A DNA stretch of 64,000 nt from Verrucomicrobiota bacterium (GTDB lineage Bacteria; Verrucomicrobiota; Verrucomicrobiia; Opitutales; Puniceicoccaceae): the NCBI GenBank assembly GCA_038744685.1, contig JBCDMB010000017.1:1-64000 (forward strand), read 5' to 3'. A program made the position numbers and the translations under genes. Shown here piece after piece: positions 19,058 through 27,246 of the stretch. The notes under the pieces were generated by a model. That model saw only the letters and a list, made by a program, of their open reading frames with translations. It ran no database searches and was not told the origin of the DNA. The number at the start of each line of letters is the position of its first letter. The first letter of the stretch is position 1.

Positions 19058-20104
19058 TTACGGAAGTGAACGGAATCGAGTGTTTGAGAGGATCAATTCT
19101 ATTCCAAAAATGACCGATGCTGCGATCAGGGGCCAGATATACAGCTCGTCAAACTGAGAGTAGTGACGAAGTTTCACCTCAGTGGTTTCCAGGCGATCAA
19201 TTTCTTCGTAGATCGCCTTTAGCTCTTCGGTGTCAGTTGCCCGATAAAAACGCCCATCGGTGATCCTCGCGATCTCCTGGAGGGTTTCTTCGTCAACGCG
19301 GCTTTCAGCGTAGCCCTGAAAAACCGGATCACCGTTGGGACGGCGGATGATGCGGTCGTTTCGATCTACAGCGGGCATCGGCACTCGTCCTGATCTTCCG
19401 GCTGCGATCGTGTAGATTTTCACTCCAAATGTCCCGGCTGCTTCGGCAGCGGCGATTGGCGGAACTTGGTTTACGTTGTCTTCACCATCGGTGAGGAGAA
19501 CTACGATCCTGCTTTCGGCAGGGAGGTCTCGCAGGCGATTCACACTCATACCAATGGCGGGGCCGATTGCCGTTTGCGTTCCGTCGATTAACCCCGTTTC
19601 GATCCGATCAAGGTTCTGGAGGAGCCATTGGTGGTTTAGGGTGAGGGGGCTGACCAGAAAACTCTCTTTGGCAAAAGCGATGAGACCGATCCGGTCGTTG
19701 GGCCGTCTCTCGATGAACTCGGTTACCGCCCGCTTGACGATTTCCAGACGGGTCGCGAGTTCCTCCCGAGATGCGAAATCGAGTGCGTTCATTGAACCGG
19801 AAACATCAATCGCGAGAACAATATCAATACCGCTGGATTCGATTTCGCTATGGCCGCTGCCGAGTTGAGGCCTCGCTAGAGCTGTTAAGACCAAAAGAAC
19901 TGCGAGCAGACGAGCGAAGAAGAAAAAGCCTCCGACTCGCGACCGAGATCCTTTCGAGACCTCTTTGGCAAGCGCGACCGAGGAAAAGGAAAGTGCCGCG
20001 TTTCTCCCCTTCCTGCCCCGCAGGTAGATCCAGATGGGAAGGAGCAGAGCCAGCCAGAACCATTCCGGGTTTTTGAAAATGAAATCGCTTACCGTGGGGG
20101 TCAT
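19058..20104 (-). CDS. BatA: membrane-anchored von Willebrand factor A protein
   Basis: The 348-residue protein has helices at about 14-28 and 59-77, a VWA domain with MIDAS residues D100, S102 and S104 (A-I-D-V-S-G-S-M), L-T-D-G-E-D-N-V further on, and a C-terminal helix near 325-340. The layout is that of BatA: a VWA domain exposed outside the inner membrane between anchors. The upstream gene's stop overlaps its start by 4 bases. A paralogous VWA gene (the BatB part) follows, as in other Bat operons. Confidence 0.85.
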   Translation of the reverse strand: MTPTVSDFIFKNPEWFWLALLLPIWIYLRGRKGRNAALSFSSVALAKEVSKGSRSRVGGFFFFARLLAVLLVLTALARPQLGSGHSEIESSGIDIVLAIDVSGSMNALDFASREELATRLEIVKRAVTEFIERRPNDRIGLIAFAKESFLVSPLTLNHQWLLQNLDRIETGLIDGTQTAIGPAIGMSVNRLRDLPAESRIVVLLTDGEDNVNQVPPIAAAEAAGTFGVKIYTIAAGRSGRVPMPAVDRNDRIIRRPNGDPVFQGYAESRVDEETLQEIARITDGRFYRATDTEELKAIYEEIDRLETTEVKLRHYSQFDELYIWPLIAASVIFGIELILSNTRFRSLP

Positions 20105-20784
20105 TTTTGCTCGTTTAACTCCACAAACTGGACGGCGGTCTCGACCAATGATTTGATTTCAGCAGCGTCGAGAGTCCGTCTAGCGTATTTCGCCTCATCG
20201 AGAGTCGAGAGAAACGTATTGAGATTCCGAACAGCCCCTGGAGGGATCTGGCTTCCATCCTTGACCTCCATCAGAAACTCTTCGGTGGTTTGCTCAGGGG
20301 CTCGAACTCCCGTTGCTGCCTCAATGTATTCTCGCAGAACGCGGGAAAGCCGGGCTGGGATTTCTTCGACCTTCTTGGAAATGAGAAGATGCTGGATTTC
20401 CTTTTCTTCGTCTTGGAAGATTTCGAAAGGAGTCATTGGTTTTTCGCGATTCAGGCGTTTTAGAAGCCAGACTACAAAGAAGGTCAATAGGACTGCGGAA
20501 ACCAGAATCGTCGGCACGGCCCAATACCAATTTTCTTCCCAGAACCCTGGAACGATAGGTCCGCGGATAGGACGAAGACCCTCTTGGGCAAGAGTTTGGG
20601 AGTAGAAGGTAATGAATAGGATAGGAGTGCGAAGAACTCGTAGATTCGTTATCGATGCAATAAGAACGAGGTTTGAGTAGAACTGCTTCGCAAAGAGACC
20701 GGGGCGGACTAAAGTCCACGGTCCGAATCCCTGGAGCGCGGACTTCAGTCCGCTTCGGCGGTAGGAGTCTTCCAGCAGCCTCAT
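20101..20784 (-). CDS. Small membrane protein of the Bat operon (DUF4381-like), with a REP pair inside its 5' end
   Basis: The position between DUF58 and BatA, one membrane helix near residues 88-110 (V-P-T-I-L-V-S-A-V-L-L-T-F-F) and a cytoplasmic helical domain fit the DUF4381/TPR-less Bat operon proteins. The start ATG overlaps the stop of the DUF58 gene (ATGA), so this start is well supported. Residues ~11-30 (S-G-L-K-S-A-L-Q-G-F-G-P-W-T-L-V-R-P-G) are simply the translation of a REP-like palindrome pair at 20704-20753. A probable original signal sequence (F-I-T-F-Y-S-Q-T-L-A-Q) lies after it near residue 60. The insertion kept the frame, but whether export still works is uncertain. Confidence 0.65.
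   Translation of the reverse strand: MRLLEDSYRRSGLKSALQGFGPWTLVRPGLFAKQFYSNLVLIASITNLRVLRTPILFITFYSQTLAQEGLRPIRGPIVPGFWEENWYWAVPTILVSAVLLTFFVVWLLKRLNREKPMTPFEIFQDEEKEIQHLLISKKVEEIPARLSRVLREYIEAATGVRAPEQTTEEFLMEVKDGSQIPPGAVRNLNTFLSTLDEAKYARRTLDAAEIKSLVETAVQFVELNEQK
20704..20753. repeat. REP-like palindrome pair inside a coding sequence
   Basis: Two imperfect 16-base palindromes, GCGGACT-AA-AGTCCAC (20704-20719) and GCGGACT-TC-AGTCCGC (20738-20753), are separated by 18 bases. Together they form the bipartite pattern typical of RAYT-mobilised REP elements. The pair lies in frame inside the small Bat-operon gene. Confidence 0.7.
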
Positions 20785-21713
20785 CGCCGTTTCCCCCTTC
20801 CTTCGAGGTAACGCCGCAACCGGTGAATGTAGGGTTCACCCGTTTTAAGGGATAACCTTCCGAGCCCCAGCTGATTGAATGCCCGATTCATCTTGGTCAG
20901 ACGATTCTCGTTCTCCTTCTCATAATTGGATCGGAGTCTCCGGCTCGACGTATCAATCTCCACGGTTTCACCTGTTTCCAGATCTTCCAGGGTAATTCGC
21001 CCAACCGGTGGGAGATGATGTTCCCGTTCATCAGAGAGGAAGATCGTTGTGAGGTCGTGCCGTCGATTGGTTCGCGAAAGAGCTCGGAACACCGCATCTC
21101 CCCGAGGGTTGTCGGGATCGGGAAGTCGACCGTCGGGGCCTTGGAGAAAGTCGGAAATTACAAAGACGACAGCCTTCCTTTTCAGCAGCCTGTTCATGTG
21201 GTCGAGAGCATCCGGGAGGTCGGTTCCCTTGCCCTCGGGCTCAAAGAAGAGAATCTCTCGGATCACCCGCAAGATGTGGGAACGCCCTTTGCGCGGAGGC
21301 ACATAAGTTTCGATGCGATCGCTAAAGATGAGGAGGCCTACCTTGTCGTTGTTTTTGGTAGCTGCAAAGGCGAGGACGCTTGCGATTTCTGCCGCCAGCT
21401 CCCTTTTTGATTCGGACTCCGATCCGAAAGATCCCGAAGCAGACAGGTCGACAAGGAGCATCAAGGTCAGCTCGCGTTCCTCTCGATAGATTTTGACAAA
21501 AGGTCGATCCATGCGCGCGGTGACATTCCAGTCGATTGAACGGATCTCGTCCCCTGGTGCATACTCACGAACCTCCTCAAAGTCCATTCCCTGTCCCCTG
21601 AAGACGCTGTGATAGGCCCCGGATAATGCATCGGTCACCATCCGGTTGGTCCGGATCTCAAGTCGGCGGACCTTTTTGAGGATGTCCCGCGTCTTCTGTT
21701 CCTGGTCAGGCAT
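20781..21713 (-). CDS. DUF58 family protein (VWA-like), MoxR partner
   Basis: The 310-residue protein has the DUF58 core: G-A-Y-H-S-V-F-R-G-Q-G-M-D-F-E-E-V-R-E-Y, then G-D-E-I-R-S-I-D-W-N-V-T-A-R. A VWA-like fold follows with L-V-D-L-S-A-S-G-S-F-G. DUF58 proteins are almost always encoded next to MoxR AAA ATPases and are thought to be their targets or adaptors. ATG 21713 is chosen; the frame is open to a TTG at 21743. It ends in an ATGA overlap with the next gene. Confidence 0.85.
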   Translation of the reverse strand: MPDQEQKTRDILKKVRRLEIRTNRMVTDALSGAYHSVFRGQGMDFEEVREYAPGDEIRSIDWNVTARMDRPFVKIYREERELTLMLLVDLSASGSFGSESESKRELAAEIASVLAFAATKNNDKVGLLIFSDRIETYVPPRKGRSHILRVIREILFFEPEGKGTDLPDALDHMNRLLKRKAVVFVISDFLQGPDGRLPDPDNPRGDAVFRALSRTNRRHDLTTIFLSDEREHHLPPVGRITLEDLETGETVEIDTSSRRLRSNYEKENENRLTKMNRAFNQLGLGRLSLKTGEPYIHRLRRYLEGRGKRR

Positions 21714-21760
21714 TGCGATGACGATTCCCGGATCGAATAGCAAGCGAACTGAAAAGTGCT

Positions 21761-22750
21761 CTAGGGGACAGCAATCGTGTCGAAAACGCGGGAGATGATT
21801 GGCTCGCTGGAGTAGCCCTCCGCTTCTGCTTCGTAGGAAGGGATGATCCGATGCCGCAGAACGTCCATGCCGATTGTCTTAATATCATGGGGAGTGACAT
21901 AGCCGCGCCCTTGGAGAAACGCCCAAGCTTTCGCAGCAAGCACGAGTGAAATCGTGGCCCTTGGACTCCCACCGAACTGAATGAAGTGATCCATATCGAG
22001 TCCGTATTCACTGGGTTTCCTGGTAGCAAAAACGAGATCGACGACGTATTGCTGTAGCTTTGGATCGACGTAGATCTTATCGACTGTTTCCCGGGCGCGA
22101 AGAATCTCTTCAAGGCCAATTACTGGATCCACGGTCGTATTTGGCTTAGTCGTCGCCATCTCCTGAAGGATCCGCAGCTCCTCTTTCTTCTCCGGGTAGT
22201 CGACCTTGAGCTTGAGCATAAAACGGTCGACCTGTGCTTCGGGGAGAGGGTAGGTCCCTTCCTGGTCAATCGGGTTCTCAGTAGCCAGCACCAAAAAGGG
22301 AGCGGGGAGGTGATGAGTTTCGTCGCCCAAAGTCACCTGTCTTTCCTGCATCGCTTCCAAGAGAGCGCTCTGCACTTTTGCGGGTGCTCGATTGATCTCA
22401 TCGGCAAGGACAACGTTGGCAAAAATCGGGCCCTTTCTCGTCTGAAATTCGCTGGTCTGTGGGTTGTAGATCAGTGTTCCGATCACGTCCGCTGGGAGAA
22501 GGTCCGGGGTGAATTGGATGCGGGAAAAGTCTGCCCTAATTGCTGTGGCCAAAGTTCGCACCGAGAGGGTCTTTGCGAGTCCGGGAACTCCCTCAAGGAG
22601 GACGTGTCCATTGGCGAGAAGGCCAACGATCAGGCGGTCAATCATGTATTCCTGGCCGACGATTACCTCGCGAATTTTATCGCGCAGAGTGGGGACCCAG
22701 GTCGCAGTCTCCTCGACTTCTTTTTGAATTTCTTCGGGTGTTAGGCTCAT
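21761..22750 (-). CDS. MoxR-family AAA+ ATPase
   Basis: A 329-residue AAA+ ATPase with Walker A G-V-P-G-L-A-K-T (54-61), Walker B V-V-L-A-D-E-I-N-R-A (D117, E118), and the A-T-E-N-P-I-D-Q-E-G-T-Y-P-L-P-E-A-Q-V-D-R-F sensor region, all classical MoxR. MoxR proteins are chaperone-like ATPases that act with VWA proteins to assemble or activate complexes. It is the first gene of the Bat operon. ATG 22750 gives the usual N-terminus; a TTG at 22810 is also in frame but adds an unusual extension. Confidence 0.9.
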   Translation of the reverse strand: MSLTPEEIQKEVEETATWVPTLRDKIREVIVGQEYMIDRLIVGLLANGHVLLEGVPGLAKTLSVRTLATAIRADFSRIQFTPDLLPADVIGTLIYNPQTSEFQTRKGPIFANVVLADEINRAPAKVQSALLEAMQERQVTLGDETHHLPAPFLVLATENPIDQEGTYPLPEAQVDRFMLKLKVDYPEKKEELRILQEMATTKPNTTVDPVIGLEEILRARETVDKIYVDPKLQQYVVDLVFATRKPSEYGLDMDHFIQFGGSPRATISLVLAAKAWAFLQGRGYVTPHDIKTIGMDVLRHRIIPSYEAEAEGYSSEPIISRVFDTIAVP

Positions 22751-22914
22751 TTCAGGGTTTATCGAATTAGTACGGAGGAAAAAGAGTCTGGATAGGGATT
22801 TCGCGTTCAAAACTCAAGGGAGTAGTCGGGTAGAGATACAGGATAGGAACCCGGTTTGAGCGCTCATATTCCCGCGGGGAGATCCTGTGGTCGCAATTCT
22901 TCCCCTTTCCGGTC

Positions 22915-22943
22915 TTTACAAGACTAGGATTGCTGACAATGAT
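22915..22943 (+). promoter_or_regulatory. Candidate promoter of the isocitrate dehydrogenase gene
   Basis: TTTACA (22915-22920) is followed after 17 bases by AATGAT (22938-22943), in the 241-base gap between the divergent moxR and icd genes. Both hexamers are partial matches to the sigma-70 consensus, so this is tentative. The rest of the gap shows no other clear element. Confidence 0.3.
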
Positions 22944-22991
22944 CATCGGCTTGCCTTTTTTCTTTCACTTCAACTACGAAAACCTACGAAA

Positions 22992-24449
22992 ATGAGCGAA
23001 TCTACGAGCATCACGGTCGCCAAAGGCGACGGAATCGGTCCCGAAATCATGGACGCTACCCTCCACATCATTCAGGAGGCGGGCGCGAGTCTGGACATTG
23101 AAGAAATTTCGATTGGAGAGAAGGAGTATCTCGCGGGTAACACGGCAGGAATTGCACCCGGTTCGTTCGATTCTATTCTACAAACGAAGGTTTTTCTCAA
23201 AGCTCCGATTACCACCCCTCAGGGAGGTGGCTACAAGAGCTTGAACGTTACCACGCGGAAGGCTCTCGGTCTTTATGCAAATGTCCGTCCCTGCGTTTCC
23301 TACCATCCATTTGTAGACACCAAACATCCCAAGATGGACGTGGTGATTGTTCGGGAAAATGAGGAAGACCTTTATGCCGGGATTGAGCACCAACAAACTG
23401 TTGATGTCACCCAATGCTTGAAGCTGATTACGCGTCAGGGAACAGAGCGGATCGTTCGTTACGCGTTTGAATATGCGAAGGCAAACAACCGTAAGAAGGT
23501 CACCTGCTTCACCAAGGACAACATCATGAAGATCACGGACGGCCTCTTTCACAAGGTCTTCGAGGAGATTGCTCCTGAGTACCCGGACATTGAGAACGAG
23601 CACTGGATTGTCGATATCGGTGCGGCAAAACTTGCTGACACACCCGAGAATTTTGACGTGGTCGTGATGCCCAATCTTTATGGGGATATCCTAAGCGACG
23701 TAGCGGCACAGATTGCTGGTTCGGTTGGTCTTGCCGGTTCCTCGAACATTGGGCCAGAGCACGCGATGTTTGAGGCCATTCACGGTTCGGCTCCCCGGCG
23801 CGCAGGACAGAACCTAGCGAACCCTTCAGGCCTTTTCCTCGGTTCGATCCTCATGTTGATCCATATCGGTCAGATTGAAGCGGCGGAGCGTGCACACAAC
23901 GCTTGGTTGAAGACCATCGAAGAGGGGATCCATACCTACGATATTTTCAAGGAAGGCGTAAGCACTGAAAAGGTAGGCACGAAGGAATTCGCTCAGGCGG
24001 TCGCGGAACGGGTCGGACAGGAACCTGAAACCCTCCCCGCTGTCTCTTACAACAAGGGTGCAGCCAGCTTTGAAACTAACCCCCCGTATGATCGTCCAGT
24101 TGTTGTGCGTGAACTCGTCGGAGTAGACGTTTTCTGCGAGTTCAAAGGCACAACCGATGAGATTGCAGCGCTCCTCCAAAAGTGTAACGGCGAGGATTTG
24201 AAGCTTCGTATGATCTCGAGTCGGGGAATGTCGGTATGGCCGGATGGTTTCTCCACGACTCTTCTCTGCGATCACTGGCGTTGCCGCTTTCTCATCGAAG
24301 ACCCAGAAAATGGTGGACCACTTCCTCATTCGGAAGTGATTGCGCTTTTAGACCGCGTCAACAAGTCCGGTCTCGAGTTCATCAAGACAGAGGGTTTATA
24401 CTACTTCGACGGAAAGCCTGCGTTCCAGATGGGACAGGGGCAGAAGTGA
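22992..24449 (+). CDS. icd: Isocitrate dehydrogenase (long, Thermus-type)
   Basis: The enzyme oxidises isocitrate to 2-oxoglutarate in the TCA cycle. The 485-residue protein has the isocitrate/isopropylmalate dehydrogenase fold: V-A-K-G-D-G-I-G-P-E-I-M near the N-terminus, N-V-R-P-C-V-S-Y-H, V-R-E-N-E-E-D-L-Y-A-G-I-E, D-V-V-V-M-P-N-L-Y-G-D-I-L-S-D and E-A-I-H-G-S-A-P. Residues ~345-485 form the extra C-terminal domain known from Thermus-type and some alphaproteobacterial enzymes. Cofactor choice (NADP or NAD) is not settled by eye. ATG 22992 is chosen because the conserved core begins 7 residues later; the frame is open upstream. Confidence 0.9.
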   Translation: MSESTSITVAKGDGIGPEIMDATLHIIQEAGASLDIEEISIGEKEYLAGNTAGIAPGSFDSILQTKVFLKAPITTPQGGGYKSLNVTTRKALGLYANVRPCVSYHPFVDTKHPKMDVVIVRENEEDLYAGIEHQQTVDVTQCLKLITRQGTERIVRYAFEYAKANNRKKVTCFTKDNIMKITDGLFHKVFEEIAPEYPDIENEHWIVDIGAAKLADTPENFDVVVMPNLYGDILSDVAAQIAGSVGLAGSSNIGPEHAMFEAIHGSAPRRAGQNLANPSGLFLGSILMLIHIGQIEAAERAHNAWLKTIEEGIHTYDIFKEGVSTEKVGTKEFAQAVAERVGQEPETLPAVSYNKGAASFETNPPYDRPVVVRELVGVDVFCEFKGTTDEIAALLQKCNGEDLKLRMISSRGMSVWPDGFSTTLLCDHWRCRFLIEDPENGGPLPHSEVIALLDRVNKSGLEFIKTEGLYYFDGKPAFQMGQGQK

Positions 24450-24502
24450 AATCCGCAGAAGCGGATTTCACGATTTGAGATCGCAGATTTCAGATTTGAG
24501 AC
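24448..24502. repeat. Hairpin plus ATTTGAGAT-type repeat after icd
   Basis: A perfect 9-base stem (GAAATCCGC / GCGGATTTC, loop AGAA, 24448-24469) starts in the icd stop codon and may end its transcript, though no T-run follows. Bases 24470-24502 repeat GATTTGAGAT / CAGATTTCAG words. They resemble the GGATTTGAGATTTGAGATT string at 37515-37535 in the prophage. Confidence 0.5.
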
Positions 24503-24559
24503 TACGACTCTGCCCTTGACTCGGGGAGTAGCCGGGAGATTCGATACCGAAGACTTGCT

Positions 24560-24649
24560 GGAGGAGTGCCAGAGTGGTCGAATGGGCCTGACTCGAAATC
24601 AGGTAAACCGGAAACGGTTTCGGGGGTTCGAATCCCTCCTCCTCCGCCA
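24560..24649 (+). tRNA. tRNA-Ser (anticodon CGA)
   Basis: The 90-base gene folds as a class II tRNA. The acceptor stem GGAGGAG pairs with CTCCTCC, the anticodon stem CCTGA/TCAGG holds loop CTCGAAA (anticodon CGA, codon UCG), the variable arm is long (about AAACCGGAAACGGTTT), and the T-loop is TTCGAAT. CCA is encoded. The long variable arm and the discriminator G fit serine. The integrase gene starts 158 bases downstream, so its 3' half is the probable attachment site. Confidence 0.95.
24615..24649. other. Predicted prophage attachment site (attL) in the tRNA-Ser 3' end
   Basis: Tyrosine integrases of this kind usually recombine at the 3' end of a tRNA gene and restore it. The T-arm and acceptor 3' strand here are the likely core. 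The matching copy (attR) must lie to the right of the window, so the exact limits cannot be read. Confidence 0.55.
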
Positions 24650-24807
24650 ATTTTAAGGCCGTAAATCACTAAATAACAGTGGTTTACGGCTTTTATTTTT
24701 GGGTGGTGCCAAAATTTGGCAACTTTAGACACTTGACAAAAGCGGATGTTTTTGGTCTGTTTGCTAGAAAATAGGCGTATAGAAAAGCGGATAAAAAGGA
24801 GGAATAT

Positions 24808-26058
24808 ATGATTAGGCATCCATCGGATTTTTCCCTGACACCACGCTCTGGTGCGACGAAAGGGAATCTTTTTCGATCCGGCGGTAAACGAAAAGATGTG
24901 ATTTACTGTCGTTTTTTTGTGACTCGCAATGGCCGGAAGAAAGAATTTAGGCGATCTACGGGGGAAACTACGGTGGTTGAGGCGCGAGCGAAGGCTTGGG
25001 CTTTTTGGCAAGAGGCGAGGGGTTTGACTGGGGGCAGTGAACGGGTGCCTCTCCAGCGGGCGACGAGTCCGAAGTTGGGTAAGATTGTCGATTTGTATGT
25101 GGAGCGACGCACGGATATTTCAGAAGCGTCTGAGCATACGGTAACGGATTACATTGGCTCGCTTCGACGGGCGGTGCAGTTGGTCGAGAAAGAAGATTGG
25201 CGGGATGTGAACCTGTCCCGGATTTCAGATGATTTTATGCTGCGCTGGTGGAAAGGCAGGTATGCGGCGCGGGGGCTTGTTTACGGGGATCCCGAAGATG
25301 TGGATGAGTCGTTGAATGCTTCCCTGAACAGCGAGACGCAGAATATGCGGGCGATCTTTGGACGGCATGCGTTGCAGGTATACAAGGATGAGGGAATGGT
25401 GATCCCGGATTCGTTACAGCGGTTTTTGACGATGCGGAAGCTACCGGCCGAAGAAGATGGATTTGAGCCGATCCCCTCTGAAGATGACTTGAAAATCCAA
25501 GTGCTTTGTCAGGCATCCATTCATCGTGCTCGGGGTATTGAGTACAGGGTGCCGGTGGATTGGGCGGAGGAGGTGCCACCGGCAGAGATCGCCGTGGCCT
25601 GTGAGATGGCTCGTTTTGCGGCTCTCACCCGGAAAGAGATTTATGCGGCGCGGGTGGACTGGTTTGCTGAGGACCTCCGATCAATCGATGTGCGGTCTCG
25701 GGTGGATGAAAAGTTTCGAACGAAGCGGGGAAAAAAGAACGGGATTGTGCCTTTAAATCCAAACCGGGTGCGTTGGTGGTTTGAGGCGTTGGGTTCGCAA
25801 GAGTTTGTTTTGCCTGGCGAAGAACACCCGCGCTGGATTACTTGTCGCACGAAAGTGGGTCTATGGCTTGCACCCTTCCTATCTGGCCGCAGAATGAGGT
25901 TGCATGAGCTGCGTAAGATGGCCGGTTGGGACGTGTGGAAGGCGAGTGGTAGCCTTTCGGCTGCAGCGGCTTTCTTGCGGGATCGAGAAGAGACGGCGCG
26001 AAAGTACTACCTACCTAAAAAGCACAATGCGGCGCAGTTCGGGGTAGAAGGGTTGTAA
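24808..26058 (+). CDS. int: Tyrosine recombinase (prophage integrase)
   Basis: The 416-residue protein would insert and, with a helper, excise the phage DNA at the tRNA-Ser site. The catalytic domain shows R275 in A-L-T-R-K-E-I, a probable beta-hairpin lysine near 310-312, the H-x-x-R motif H366/R369 (R-L-H-E-L-R-K), and the tyrosine at 400 or 401 (T-A-R-K-Y-Y-L). A core-binding domain lies at about 88-205, and an arm-type DNA-binding N-terminus precedes it. The start ATG follows a strong Shine-Dalgarno AAGGAGG. It faces a short leftward gene, with a terminator between them. Confidence 0.9.
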   Translation: MIRHPSDFSLTPRSGATKGNLFRSGGKRKDVIYCRFFVTRNGRKKEFRRSTGETTVVEARAKAWAFWQEARGLTGGSERVPLQRATSPKLGKIVDLYVERRTDISEASEHTVTDYIGSLRRAVQLVEKEDWRDVNLSRISDDFMLRWWKGRYAARGLVYGDPEDVDESLNASLNSETQNMRAIFGRHALQVYKDEGMVIPDSLQRFLTMRKLPAEEDGFEPIPSEDDLKIQVLCQASIHRARGIEYRVPVDWAEEVPPAEIAVACEMARFAALTRKEIYAARVDWFAEDLRSIDVRSRVDEKFRTKRGKKNGIVPLNPNRVRWWFEALGSQEFVLPGEEHPRWITCRTKVGLWLAPFLSGRRMRLHELRKMAGWDVWKASGSLSAAAAFLRDREETARKYYLPKKHNAAQFGVEGL

Positions 26059-26109
26059 ATCGCCCGTATTGCGAAGGCCGATTGCTGGTGCGCCCTATCG
26101 AAACGCATC

Positions 26110-26133
26110 GCGATAAAAATCGCCCGTTTTTTT
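26110..26133 (+). terminator. Rho-independent terminator of int
   Basis: Stem GCGAT/ATCGC with an AAAA loop (26110-26123) is followed by CCG and seven T residues. It lies 51 bases after int and abuts the stop of the convergent gene. The direct repeat ATCGCCCGT occurs at 26058 and again at the terminator. Confidence 0.65.
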
Positions 26134-26320
26134 AATCCTCGGTTTGAAGTTTTAAGCACTGGCGAACGTAGGCAGCCAGTTTCAGCCCGCCTGCGGCTTT
26201 GGCGGCGCGGACTACTTGCGCTTTTTCGCGAGGTGTCACCGGGATCTCAATCTTAGAGGTCCGTTTTTCCTCGTCGCTTTTTGTGGCGTAGTCGTTTCCT
26301 TTGTGGGCTGGAGGTGACAT
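26132..26320 (-). CDS. Small ribbon-helix-helix-like protein
   Basis: A 62-residue protein with a basic, disordered first third. It then has K-I-E-I-P-V-T-P-R-E-K-A-Q-V-V-R-A-A-K-A and L-A-A-Y-V-R-Q-C-L-K-L, the strand-helix-helix pattern of Arc/CopG-type DNA-binding proteins. Next to int and convergent with it, it could regulate integration or the leftward transcript. No clear Shine-Dalgarno sequence precedes it, which keeps confidence moderate. Confidence 0.55.
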   Translation of the reverse strand: MSPPAHKGNDYATKSDEEKRTSKIEIPVTPREKAQVVRAAKAAGGLKLAAYVRQCLKLQTED

Positions 26321-26382
26321 GGTTAGAAGCTAATAAAAAGGGAGGAAAGGAATCAATCCTTTCCTCCCTGTGTGTAAAATAG

Positions 26383-27021
26383 TCAGTGGGTGCTGGAAGT
26401 GTATGCGGAACCGCCACACCACTTTGAACAATGATGCCTCCATCTCGGCTTGTCTCGATTGTAGCATGGACCAGCCTTGAAACTACCATCGGGCGCAAGT
26501 GGACAGAGGAACTTCGGGCCGATAAACTCAAACCTCCTCGGGGCTGTTTTCCCTCCTCCTGGCTGGCCGTGATCACTGGAGTTTTCTTTTACCTGTCGAA
26601 CTACAACAGATTTTGGTTTAAGTTCGACAATTTGGTAAAACTCAACGTTGGTTTGATCGTAGCCCCAAGAGGTGTACGCCACATCACCGACGCTCCAATG
26701 ATCAGAAGCCTTCGCGGCTTTTCGAGGTTTGCGGTTTTTCTCAATTTCAGTTTGCCGCTCAACAACCGTTTGAAAATACTTCCAAGCGCGTTCGGAATTT
26801 TGGAATTCGTAATATGAATGAGGCTTAGCGGCCGTGCCAGTCCATATTGTCAAAATTACTTTGGTTTTATCTCTCGGGTGAGAGCGAAAAACGCCAACTA
26901 CTGGAACAGCTTTGGCGCATACCTTCCTTCCTCCTGGCTTTTTGGTTTCCTGGTCGATTAGTGCCTCACGAAGTCTTTTCCGTTCTGCTGCGTTTCTAGT
27001 GTAGTATAATCCTCTCGTCAT
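26383..27021 (-). CDS. Conserved mobile-element protein of unknown function ('SWGYDQTNVEFYQ' type)
   Basis: A 212-residue protein. Residues ~105-150 carry W-S-V-G-D-V-A-Y-T-S-W-G-Y-D-Q-T-N-V-E-F and K-S-V-V-V-R-Q-V. I recall this combination from uncharacterised proteins of phages and plasmids; no enzymatic motif is visible. The start ATG 27021 follows AAGGA at a good distance. The frame is open to 27069, but that extension is Pro-rich and lacks a binding site. It lies downstream of the repressor on the leftward strand, with a perfect 26-base palindrome 95 bases before its start, so it may belong to the lysogenic transcript. Confidence 0.6.
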   Translation of the reverse strand: MTRGLYYTRNAAERKRLREALIDQETKKPGGRKVCAKAVPVVGVFRSHPRDKTKVILTIWTGTAAKPHSYYEFQNSERAWKYFQTVVERQTEIEKNRKPRKAAKASDHWSVGDVAYTSWGYDQTNVEFYQIVELKPKSVVVRQVKENSSDHGQPGGGKTAPRRFEFIGPKFLCPLAPDGSFKAGPCYNRDKPRWRHHCSKWCGGSAYTSSTH

Positions 27022-27115
27022 TGGTTTTCCTTGCATTTCTGGTGGTCCGGGTGCCGCCCGGTCGGTCAATCAGTAATTGATTGTACGTTATGGTTAACCC
27101 TGCGTTCCGGCAAAG

Positions 27116-27141
27116 TAAAGTTTTTTCATGAAAAAACTTTA
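27116..27141. promoter_or_regulatory. Perfect 26-base AT-rich palindrome (operator or terminator)
   Basis: TAAAGTTTTTT-CATG-AAAAAACTTTA is fully self-complementary. It lies between the repressor gene and the next leftward gene. With T-runs on both strands it could end transcription in both directions, or bind a dimeric regulator. GTAAAG also occurs 12 bases downstream (27151-27156). Confidence 0.5.
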
Positions 27142-27188
27142 AAAGGTAAGTAAAGTAGTCTTACGGTTGATAACACCACTTACCCAAA

Positions 27189-27246
27189 AGACCAAACGGA
27201 CACGGTTGGTAATCCCGTGAGATCGGGCAATTAGGCCGTTTGGTCT
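27189..27246. promoter_or_regulatory. Nested inverted repeat at the 3' end of the repressor gene
   Basis: An 11-base inverted repeat, AGACCAAACGG (27189-27199) and CCGTTTGGTCT (27236-27246), encloses a smaller stem CCCG-TGAGAT-CGGG. It overlaps the last codons of the repressor. It may be a terminator, an RNA structure or a binding site. Confidence 0.45.

Noticed and set aside
26431-26817. 128-codon rightward frame opposite the leftward phage gene
   Set aside because: No Shine-Dalgarno and no motif; the leftward frame has a good start and a conserved-looking core.
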